In this document: positions 8,601 to 13,740 of the stretch, one piece after another
Position numbering within the stretch: the stretch's first letter is position 1
Layout of the letters: each line of letters opens with the position of its first letter
Origin: Chitinophagaceae bacterium
GTDB lineage: Bacteria; Bacteroidota; Bacteroidia; Chitinophagales; Chitinophagaceae
Direction: 5' to 3'
NCBI GenBank assembly: GCA_016786525.1
Contig: JAEUVW010000234.1
Coordinates: forward strand, 1-15,219
DNA: 15,219 nucleotides
The notes under the pieces: model-generated
Told to the model about the DNA's origin: nothing
The model's database searches: none
Seen by the model: only the letters and a program-made list of their open reading frames with translations
Translations under genes and position numbers: made by a program

Positions 8601-9018
8601 TATCGGTATCGTGGCCCTGGCGGGTATCGTGGTGCGGAATGGTATCCTGCTTGTAGAATTTATGGACCTGATGCTGAAAGAAGGTATGGAGCCTTACGAT
8701 GCGATACTGGAAGCCGGCCGTACCCGTATGACGCCGGTGATCCTGACCGCCACGGCAGCCATATTGGGCCTGATCCCGCTGGCGGTAGGTCTGAACATCG
8801 ACTTCGGTGCCCTGTTCTCCGAACTGAACCCGCATATCTTCTTCGGCGGAGACAGTGTTGCCTTCTGGGGTCCGCTGGCCTGGACGATGATCTACGGATT
8901 GAGCTTTGCTACCTTCCTGACCCTGATCATTGTACCGGTACTGTGCCTGCTGAGTTTCAGGTTCAAAGCCTGGGTGAAGAAAAAGCGCATGGCAGCAAGC
9001 GAAGCCATGAAGAGCTAA
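5620..9018 (+). CDS. RND efflux permease, HAE1/AcrB-like inner-membrane pump
   Basis: 1132 residues, longer than AcrB (1049). RND pumps exchange protons for drugs or other hydrophobic compounds and pass them through adaptor and channel. The first helix lies at about residues 16-40, followed by the porter segment (FPEIKLPQIIVQTVYPGTSP). The proton-relay pair is present in GIVVDDAIVVIEN as Asp406 and Asp407. The TM10 position that is Lys940 in AcrB is Arg1006 in GIVVRNGILLVEF, a conservative change seen in several RND groups. Between TM6 (ends near 495) and TM7 (starts near 585) there is a long insert with two extra hydrophobic segments at about 515-535 and 538-553. The TM11-TM12 loop is also lengthened (about 1060-1090). 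Substrate cannot be read from the sequence. Last gene of the operon, 63 bp after the adaptor and followed by a terminator. Confidence 0.96.
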   Translation: MKDTFKEFKPSSWAIDNRTAIYILTIIITMIGLMAYISLPKEQFPEIKLPQIIVQTVYPGTSPDNMENLVTKPIEKEVKNLTGVKKVTSNSFQDYSVVIVEFNTDVLVDKAKQDVKDAVDKARTDLPANLPNEPEVKDIDLSEMPILYVNISGNYDLNRLKKYADLVQDEIEELKEIKRVDMVGALEREIQINVDLYKMQAAGMTFNDIEQTVSYENFSATAGEVAMNQQKRILSIRHEFSSADQIGNLIVRNQQGKSIYLKDIADVRDNFEEQKSYARLDGKNVITLNVIKAKGQNLIDASEKIEKLMEKLHEESLPKDLSIVITGDQSESTKTTLHDLINTIIIGFILVTIILMFFMGVTNALFVAMSVPLSCAIAFLVLPSIGFTLNMIVLFSFLLALGIVVDDAIVVIENTHRIFDNGKVPIKKAAKLATGEVFLPVLSGTVTTLIPFIPLAFWKGVIGSFMFFLPITLIITLVASLLVAYIINPVFAVDFMKPHDSHDTGKRRWSKKDKVVMIIFLSVIAISYVFQAWGFGNFVVFLYGFVLLEKFVFEKWIHSFQNKVWPAFQDWYTKWLKRALAHPGKTLLIMAGIFVFAIVLMGIRKPKVVFFPSGEPNFTYVYLNMPVGTDQAYTNEVLSRLESRVYKALDIDLKTGKKNPAVKSVISNVTVGAIDPNSGEVGDFPNKGKITVAYVEFSKRKGISTAELMERIRTAVQGVPGAEVTVDKESGGPPLPKPIVIDISGDNLDSLIATSEKLKRFLEQKQIAGVEELRSDFQASKPEIVFNLDRERMNNAGITTGQVAMGLRTAVFGKEISRFRDANDDYPITLRLAPEQRENVDAVRNMPIVYRDMGMGGVIRQVPVSSFADIQYGTTYGGIKRKDLKRIISLSSNVLGGYNENEVVAAIQQELNGYKAPSGVLIKMGGQQEEQAETGAFLGNAMLIAMCLIFLILIMQFNSLSRTLIIMSEIIFSVFGVFLGVGIFKIDFSIVMSGIGIVALAGIVVRNGILLVEFMDLMLKEGMEPYDAILEAGRTRMTPVILTATAAILGLIPLAVGLNIDFGALFSELNPHIFFGGDSVAFWGPLAWTMIYGLSFATFLTLIIVPVLCLLSFRFKAWVKKKRMAASEAMKS

Positions 9019-9040
9019 GCAAATACTGTGCTGATGCAAT

Positions 9041-9073
9041 AAAAAACCTCGTGGTCCGCCACGAGGTTTTTTT
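9041..9073 (+). terminator. Terminator of the efflux operon (probably bidirectional)
   Basis: AACCTCGTGG (9045-9054) pairs with CCACGAGGTT (9059-9068) around a TCCG loop, preceded by an A tract and followed by T residues to 9073. It lies 22 bp after the RND stop codon. The A tract on the left makes it functional for the convergent minus-strand genes as well. Confidence 0.9.
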
Positions 9074-9083
9074 ATGCTGTTCA

Positions 9084-9114
9084 AACCTGTAAGGTTTTCA
9101 AAACCTTACAGGTT
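9084..9114. repeat. Perfect 31-bp palindrome between convergent genes
   Basis: Arms of 15 bp (left arm AACCTGTAAGGTTTT, 9084-9098; right arm 9100-9114) flank a single C. AACCTTACAGGTT-type palindromes recur between genes in Bacteroidota genomes as far as I recall, so this is probably a dispersed element. It lies 6 bp after the last codon of the minus-strand gene ending at 9121 and only 10 bp from the operon terminator, forming a double hairpin. Confidence 0.75.
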
Positions 9115-9120
9115 ACAGGT

Positions 9121-9432
9121 TTAGCTTCTCAGTGTCAGCAGTAAGACGATCATCAGGGCAAAAGTGAGCGGAATGCCAATCACCAGCGACAGCAGTATGC
9201 TGTCGCTTACTTTTCTTTTTTTCGAAAACCAGCTGTGCAACAGGGCGCAGACAATAAATGTAGGTAAGAAATAAAGTGCAAGGGCTGCCAGGTTCTGGGC
9301 TGTCAGCAGGTCGCTGAATTCGCGCGTTTCATGATCAATATACCCCAGCAGGAAGCAACTGGCTGCAATGATCAGTGCAATCATACCATAGCTGAGCGCT
9401 GTGGGGCGTTTCGATGTTTTTGCCTGTATCAT
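9121..9432 (-). CDS. Small integral membrane protein of unknown function
   Basis: 103 residues with three hydrophobic stretches: about residues 16-32 (YGMIALIIAASCFLLGYI), 46-66 (AALALYFLPTFIVCALL) and 80-99 (LLSLVIGIPLTFALMIVLLL). A basic SKKRK segment between the second and third suggests a cytoplasmic loop. I do not recognise a family. The start ATG (9432) is the only good one. It lies 56 bp downstream of the UbiA-like gene on the same strand and may be cotranscribed with it. The 3' end abuts the palindrome at 9084-9114. Confidence 0.7.
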   Translation of the reverse strand: MIQAKTSKRPTALSYGMIALIIAASCFLLGYIDHETREFSDLLTAQNLAALALYFLPTFIVCALLHSWFSKKRKVSDSILLSLVIGIPLTFALMIVLLLTLRS

Positions 9433-9488
9433 TTATATCCGTTTAGGTCTTATAACGCAGGTATGGTGTTTTTATTGTGCCTGTTTCT

Positions 9489-10394
9489 TTAAAACCACAG
9501 CATCGCCGTGATGCCGCACAGGGCCTTTACCAGCATCAGGCCGTCTATCAGTACCAGGTAATACAGGATGGATTTTCTTTTGTGCAGCGAATAAGCAACG
9601 GCAATAGTCAGCAGGAAAGGTATGGTATTCAGGAAGATCTTCATACCCGAGAACCCGTGTGTGAACCCGTACAGCAGGAAGCAACCCAGTCCGGCGATGC
9701 ATAAGGGGATCAGGATGTAAAAGATCGTGTGGCGCAGGCCCGTTTTGACGACGAAGGTCTTCAACTGCTGGTTGGCGTCCGTAGCGTAATCTTTGATGTC
9801 GAACATAATACACAACACAGTGACGAACATAAAGTTTTTAATGAACAGCAGGAGTTGGATCGGAGAGAAGCCATGGTCGATCTGCCGGCTCAGCTGCGCA
9901 AACACGATGGGGTAGACCGTTACCAACCCGGCCCAGATAAAGCCGATGAGGAAAGGTTTCATCCAGCCGATGTTCCTGAGGCTATACCGATGTCCTGCGT
10001 TGCTGACGCCATAGTATAGTATACCCAGTAAAGGGAAAGGGAGCGTCATTAAAAGCTGTAGGCTGCTGATCTTCTTTATTGCATTGCCGTAGCGCAGCAA
10101 GATCCAGGCCAGGGCAAAGACGATCAGGCCCAGCAGCAGGCGCTGGCTTTGCCGCACAAATACACTGTGGGTCCGGTACCACTTGCTGCGTTTATTCTGG
10201 CTGTTGCCGGGTGTGTCAGTGATATACGCTTTCGTGTAGTACCAGATGCTGCCGGCTGCCAGCAGCAGGTAGAAACTCCAGTCGTTGAGCGGGTAACGCT
10301 GCTGCAGGGAAGCCTCCACGGAAAGCGCTGCCGCGCAAATACCATAAAAGTAATTGCCCAGGAATATGCCTTCGAAAAATGTCCGCCAACGCAT
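9489..10394 (-). CDS. UbiA-superfamily prenyltransferase-like membrane protein
   Basis: 301 residues from the ATG at 10394; a TTG at 10415 would add seven residues but begins less naturally. About seven to nine hydrophobic helices are seen. Residues 199-206 read DIKDYATD, the second Asp-rich motif of UbiA enzymes, followed by the TFVVKTGLR segment that commonly comes next. The first motif, normally NDxxDxxxD, falls near residues 53-60 and reads YTKAYITD, so only one Asp remains. Catalysis by the usual two-motif Mg-diphosphate mechanism is therefore doubtful. Similar Bacteroidota proteins are annotated as hypothetical or UbiA-like. Function and substrate are unknown, and isoprenoid transfer is a guess from family membership. 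Immediately upstream lies the repeat array. Confidence 0.75.
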   Translation of the reverse strand: MRWRTFFEGIFLGNYFYGICAAALSVEASLQQRYPLNDWSFYLLLAAGSIWYYTKAYITDTPGNSQNKRSKWYRTHSVFVRQSQRLLLGLIVFALAWILLRYGNAIKKISSLQLLMTLPFPLLGILYYGVSNAGHRYSLRNIGWMKPFLIGFIWAGLVTVYPIVFAQLSRQIDHGFSPIQLLLFIKNFMFVTVLCIMFDIKDYATDANQQLKTFVVKTGLRHTIFYILIPLCIAGLGCFLLYGFTHGFSGMKIFLNTIPFLLTIAVAYSLHKRKSILYYLVLIDGLMLVKALCGITAMLWF

Positions 10395-10531
10395 CGTGTC
10401 TGTAAAGGTAGACAATCATGGTCCAACCCACCCCAAAGTCCCTGCTTGGGCGGGACAGATACTCCAGGAAGGGGAAGTGCGCGTGCAGGCGCATGACATC
10501 TTCTCGGAAAAGTTCCTTTTAACCTAACGGC
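10395..10531. other. Gene-free spacer upstream of the UbiA-like gene
   Basis: No credible gene or TAnnTTTG promoter was found on the minus strand. It contains GTCCCTGCTTGGGCGGGAC (10439-10457), a 5-bp inverted GTCCC/GGGAC pair, next to AACCCACCCC and CCAGGAAGGGGAA, which look like a degenerate copy of a C-rich intergenic repeat common in Bacteroidota. Confidence 0.4.
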
Positions 10532-11321
10532 CATCATGCCGCAGGCCATTTGTCTTTCGTGTACATACGGTTTTAGCATGATAGATCCCTGCGGGGTGAC
10601 TGCTCCCAAGAAGAAACCAAGTAACCCAACGAATGTCATGCCGCAGGCATCTGTCTTTTAGTCGATACTCTTTTAACGTAATAGATCCCTGCGGGATGAC
10701 AAACGTGTGATGATATGCACTGCTATACCTTAGTCTGACAGGCGGTAGGCAGGGCATCTGTCTTTCGTGTACATATGGTTTTAGCACGATAGATCCCTGC
10801 GGGATGACTGTTCCCGGAAGAAGAAACCAAGTAACCCAACGAATGTCATGCCGCAGGCATCTGTCTTTAGTCGATACTCTTTTAACGTAATAGATCCCTG
10901 CGGGATGACAACGTGTGATGATATGCACTGCTATACCTTAGTCTGGCAGGCGGTAGGCAGGGCATCTGTCTTTCGTGTACATAGGTTTTAGCATGATAGA
11001 TCCCTACGGGATGACTGCTCCCGGAAGAAGAAATCAAGTAACCCAACGAATGTCATGCCGCAGGCATCTGTCTTTAGTCGATACTCTTTTAACGTAATAG
11101 ATCCCTACGGGATGATAAACGTGTGATGACATGCACTGCTATACCGTAGTCTGGCAGGCGGTAGGCAGAGCATCTGTCTTTCGTGTACATAGGTTTTAGC
11201 ATGATAGATCGCTGCGGGATGACTGCTCCCGGAAGAAGAAATCAACTAATCCAACGAATGTCATGCCGCAGGCATCTGTCTTTCGTGTACCGTGATAGAT
11301 CCTAAGGGATTAAGGGATGAC
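10532..11321. repeat. Tandem array with ~208-bp period made of paired ~100-bp half units
   Basis: The string GAATGTCATGCCGCAGG recurs at 10631, 10841, 11048 and 11256, giving periods of 210, 207 and 208 bp. Each period has two half units. Half 1 carries TAGTCGATACTCTTTTAACG and half 2 carries TTCGTGTACATA...GGTTTTAGCA. Every half ends in the arm ATAGATCCCTGCGGGATGAC or a close variant, at 10581, 10681, 10789, 10890, 10996, 11097, 11204 and degenerate near 11294, so spacings alternate between about 101 and 107 bp. The left arm GTCATGCCGCAGGCATCTGT is a near-inverted copy of the right arm, making each half a hairpin. Reading frames through it are incidental products of the repeat. Confidence 0.9.
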
Positions 11322-11346
11322 AATACGTGCACATGCTGACACTTCT

Positions 11347-11772
11347 TTACGCAGAAGGACTACCGGGTACAAAGGTCTTGTCGAAGGGTACAAAAAATGC
11401 GATCCATATAGAGCGGGACAGGCGTTGCAGCAGGGGTTGGATCAGCAGCAGTAATGCCGTATTGGTGCCCAGCCACCAGAAGATACTGTTGTCGCTGATG
11501 GAGATACCGAAAACCAGCCACCAGAAGATAAAGAAGAAGCCGGTAAAGGCTACGGAAAGCCCATAGCTCACATAGCCTGTACCCATGTAGAAGCCGGTTT
11601 CCAATTCATACAGCTGTCCGCATACCGGGCAACGCTCCGGCATGTCCATCATCCGGCGCAGGTTATACGGGTTCGATTTGCTGAACAGTTTTCCTTTGCG
11701 GCAGCGGGGACAGCGGTTGCTGAGTACGCTGACCAATAAGTTTGTCCTGGATGGGGTGGCTTGAGCACACAT
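11347..11772 (-). CDS. DUF983-family zinc-ribbon membrane protein
   Basis: 141 residues. Two CxxC pairs, Cys21/Cys24 (CPRC) and Cys48/Cys51 (CPVC), form a probable zinc ribbon facing the cytoplasm. The following YELETGFYMGTGYVSY segment is the signature of DUF983. Two hydrophobic stretches follow, about residues 69-91 and 98-115. The biochemical role of DUF983 proteins is not known. It lies 18 bp after the stop codon of the AraC-family gene on the same strand, so the two may share a transcript. The start ATG at 11772 begins four to five residues before conserved sequence, as usual. Confidence 0.88.
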   Translation of the reverse strand: MCAQATPSRTNLLVSVLSNRCPRCRKGKLFSKSNPYNLRRMMDMPERCPVCGQLYELETGFYMGTGYVSYGLSVAFTGFFFIFWWLVFGISISDNSIFWWLGTNTALLLLIQPLLQRLSRSIWIAFFVPFDKTFVPGSPSA

Positions 11773-11790
11773 GATTACCTGATTTTTTGA

Positions 11791-12684
11791 TTATTGTTGA
11801 AAAGAACTTTTACGAAATGCTTCCGGGGTCTGCCCGGTATATTTTTTGAAGAAACGGGTGAAATATGAATTGTCTTTAAAATTGAGCTGGTACGCGATCT
11901 CGGCAATACTGAGCTGCGCATTCACCAACAGTCTTTTGGCCTCCAGCAGCACCCGGTTGCGGATGATGACGCCGGCAGATTGCCCCGTCAGGTCGCGGCA
12001 CAGGGCATTCAGGTGGTTGGGTGTAATATACAGCAGGCGGGCGTAGTCTTTCGGCATTTTTTGCTCCGTATAATGTTGCTCTACCAGTTTGTGAAAATGC
12101 TGCAGCACTACATGATGATGCAGGGGTTTGGCGGCCTGCTGCCGGGCCTGCGGCTCCCGGCTGACGGTGATGAACAGGCTCAGCAGTTGCGCACAGATCA
12201 TTTCGGTGCTGAAACCGGTCGGTTCCGCCACTTCCCGCAGCATCAGTTCAAAGCAGCTGATGGCCTGCCGCAGGTTGTCTCCACTCAGCCGGACCACACT
12301 ATCTGCTGCAATACCCCTGAAGAATGTAAAGGCTTCCAGGAACTGCAGGTCTTTCAGGAACCCATTGAAGATGCCGGCGGAAAAATTGATCACATAGCCA
12401 TCTGTCTGTCCTTCAAAGGCCCAGCTGTGTACTTGCCCCGGGACCATAAAATATACCTGCCCGGCCTGTACGGGAAACTGTTCAAAGTCGATGGTGTGTT
12501 TCCCTCCGCCTTCGGTAAACAGTACTATATGGAAAAAAGAGTGCCTGTGTGCTGCATGAAGGTTGGGATGCACCTCCAGGTAGCTGGAAAAGCGCTCCAC
12601 GATGATGTCTTCATGGTGGCTTTCCTCCCGCTGCAAAGCGTAGATGTTGTATACAGGGATAGTACTTTTTACTTTTTGTTCCAC
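11791..12684 (-). CDS. AraC-family transcriptional regulator
   Basis: 297 residues. The N-terminal half is a cupin-like ligand/dimer domain: a HAAHRHSFFHIVLFTEGGG strand pattern near residues 43-60, followed by an AGQVYFMVPGQVHSW motif. The C-terminal about 100 residues are two helix-turn-helix units. The first is near MPKDYARLLYITPNHLNAL and the second contains SIAEIAYQLNFKDNSYFTRF, then FKKYTGQTPEAFRKS, the AraC signature. The only available start is a GTG at 12684, since no ATG occurs before residue 90 and no other start codon is in frame upstream. The effector is unknown. Targets could include the downstream DUF983 gene or itself, given repeated GTAC sites around its start. Confidence 0.92.
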   Translation of the reverse strand: MEQKVKSTIPVYNIYALQREESHHEDIIVERFSSYLEVHPNLHAAHRHSFFHIVLFTEGGGKHTIDFEQFPVQAGQVYFMVPGQVHSWAFEGQTDGYVINFSAGIFNGFLKDLQFLEAFTFFRGIAADSVVRLSGDNLRQAISCFELMLREVAEPTGFSTEMICAQLLSLFITVSREPQARQQAAKPLHHHVVLQHFHKLVEQHYTEQKMPKDYARLLYITPNHLNALCRDLTGQSAGVIIRNRVLLEAKRLLVNAQLSIAEIAYQLNFKDNSYFTRFFKKYTGQTPEAFRKSSFQQ

Positions 12685-12770
12685 AGGGCAAAGATAGGCA
12701 GGCCTCCGCTGCTGTAATTGTACTCTTTGGGTATTTAATGGTACTTTTTACTGATTGTAGGCTATTGTAC
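12662..12770. promoter_or_regulatory. Cluster of GTAC-type sites around the AraC gene start (candidate operators)
   Basis: GTACTTTTTACT occurs perfectly twice, at 12662-12673 (inside the first codons) and 12741-12752. Further GTAC cores lie at 12720 and 12767, both preceded by TT. Repeated sites bracketing the predicted promoter fit autoregulation by an AraC-type protein, but the site of this regulator is unknown. Confidence 0.4.
12689..12696 (-). promoter_or_regulatory. Predicted -7 element of the AraC-family gene
   Basis: On the minus strand TATCTTTG matches TAnnTTTG exactly and ends only 4 bp before the GTG start at 12684. This suggests a leaderless transcript. No TTG is found at the usual -33 distance. 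Confidence 0.45.
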
Positions 12771-12800
12771 CTTCTTTATTCCCCTGTAGCTTGCCTGAGA

Positions 12801-12900
12801 ATACCGTAGGCCGGGTGAAAATAGGAGCGCAGCGCATGAAAATGCGGGCAGGCCGGAGCTGCCAGAGCGGGACGAGGCAGCAGGGGGCTGTTCCCGGTAT
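12801..12900. ncRNA. GC-rich block with nested complementarity, candidate structured RNA
   Basis: ATACCG (12801-12806) can pair with CGGTAT (12895-12900), enclosing CGCAT-GAAA-ATGCG (12833-12846, a perfect 5-bp hairpin with a GNRA tetraloop) and the alternating GGCAG (12847-12851), CTGCC (12859-12863) and GGCAG (12876-12880) segments, which could switch partners. GC content is well above the flanks. It matches no RNA I know: no tmRNA, RNase P, SRP or 6S hallmark was found. A minus-strand frame through the block is open for about 45 codons with low-complexity composition and is not convincing as a protein. The strand is undetermined. Confidence 0.35.
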
Positions 12901-13073
12901 GGCATCCTTGGCGGAGTGTCTTATTGTTTGATTTTAAGACCGTTCGTTAGATAAGTCGACCGTTCATAGGATTTTCACCGCAGCAAACAAAAGCTTCACT
13001 AAGTTCGCGCTCCATTATCATTGATGCCCCTGAAAGCTACACCATGAAACAGTCTGCTTTCTCTTTTCCCTAT
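12901..13073. other. Non-coding stretch with GACCGTTC direct repeat
   Basis: GACCGTTC occurs at 12938-12945 and again at 12958-12965, 20 bp apart, close to two helical turns, as expected for a pair of regulator half-sites. No gene starts nearby in a fitting direction. The rest of this stretch shows nothing recognisable. Confidence 0.35.
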
Positions 13074-13097
13074 CGGCATGGCAAGCCTGCCATGCCG
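13074..13097. repeat. Perfect hairpin with 10-bp arms
   Basis: CGGCATGGCA (13074-13083) pairs with TGCCATGCCG (13088-13097) around AGCC. No T run follows on either side, so it is not a typical terminator. Confidence 0.6.
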
Positions 13098-13169
13098 CCA
13101 CAGGCGCTCCACTCGCACCTGTTCTTGTCTCGGGATGATCTGCATTTGAATGAATCATTCAACTAGCGT

Positions 13170-13448
13170 AACGGATGTCCTTCTGAACGCAGCGTAACGG
13201 AGTGAGATCTGCCTGTCCTGCCGGACAGGCAGGCGGCAGACAGGAACCTGTACACAGCACACCGGATGTTGCTACAGTATATATTTTTCCTTTTCGTCTT
13301 TGTTGGTATGAGGCACAGCTTTTAGTGCAGCTACCAATAACCACCTGTTGGTGGGCTTTGCATATAGCCCTGATGCATACCAACAGGGGCAAAACCTACA
13401 GCTACGAAACTATTACGTATTATAAGATTCCTCCTTCGTCGGAATGAC
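13170..13448. repeat. Hairpin-forming dispersed element, copy A
   Basis: It opens with a GTCCTTCTGAACG...GAGATCT segment (13177-13210) and closes with AGATTC...GGAATGAC (13425-13448), which is the inverted form of the same GTCATTC...ATCT theme. Inside, TTTTCGTCTTTGTTGGTATG (13291-13310) is an imperfect inverted repeat of 13376-13394. Nested hairpins include TTGGTA/TACCAA and CCACC-TGTT-GGTGG. A separate palindrome, GCCTGTCC-TGCC-GGACAGGC (13211-13230), appears inserted relative to copy B. No open reading frame of coding character is present. Confidence 0.7.
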
Positions 13449-13478
13449 AAGCGTGTGGGAGCGTATTTCAATTCAGCA

Positions 13479-13680
13479 AACGGATGTCATTCTGAACGGA
13501 GCAGAGCGGAGTGAAGAATCCGTACGTAGCACTCCGGATGTTGCTACAGTATATATTTTCCTTTTCGCCTTTGATTGGTATGAGGCGTAGCATTTAGTGC
13601 TGCTACCAACAAAGTTACTGGCTGGTGGGCTCTGCTTATATCCGTGCTTCACTCCAATAAGAGCGAAAACTTTATCAAAC
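13479..13680. repeat. Hairpin-forming dispersed element, copy B
   Basis: A diverged direct repeat of copy A. It opens with GTCATTCTGAACGGAGC...GAAGAATCC (13486-13521), then shares CCGGATGTTGCTACAGTATA and the TTTTCG...TTGGTATGAGGC segment. Its inner arms are 13562-13581 and 13652-13669, imperfect inverted repeats of each other. The closing GGAATGAC end present in copy A is missing here. The internal GTAGCA/TGCTAC hairpin replaces the GCAC/GTGC of copy A. Confidence 0.7.
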
Positions 13681-13681
13681 C

Positions 13682-13717
13682 AAAAACGCCCTGGAATACA
13701 TATCCCAGAGCGTTTTG
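13682..13717 (-). terminator. Rho-independent terminator of the methylmalonyl-CoA mutase gene
   Basis: On the minus strand CAAAACGC-T-CTGGGA pairs with TTCCAG-G-GCGTTTT, with a T-G wobble and a TATGTA loop, followed by a T run. It begins 24 bp after the mutase stop codon. Confidence 0.8.
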
Positions 13718-13740
13718 ATAAAACAATAGTGAAGCAATCC

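Noticed and set aside
10216..10494. Alternative upstream start region for the UbiA-like gene on the minus strand
   Set aside because: The frame differs from the UbiA-like frame, and joining them would need a frameshift with no support from recognisable sequence upstream.
10524..10928. 134-codon minus-strand open frame with repeated RCLRHDIRWVTWFLL segments
   Set aside because: It is a direct consequence of the 208-bp DNA repeat; the repeated peptide follows the DNA period and shows no coding character.
10532..11321. Possible CRISPR array
   Set aside because: The conserved segments are about 100 bp and the whole unit repeats, with no unique spacers of uniform length and no cas genes.
12781..12930. 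tmRNA, RNase P RNA, SRP RNA or 6S RNA
   Set aside because: No hallmark of these RNAs was found, such as a tRNA-like end, a GAGGAAAGTC-type segment or the SRP GGAAG/AGCA loop.
13202..13447. 81-codon plus-strand open frame
   Set aside because: It lies wholly within hairpin element copy A and has no recognisable protein features; copy B does not preserve it.
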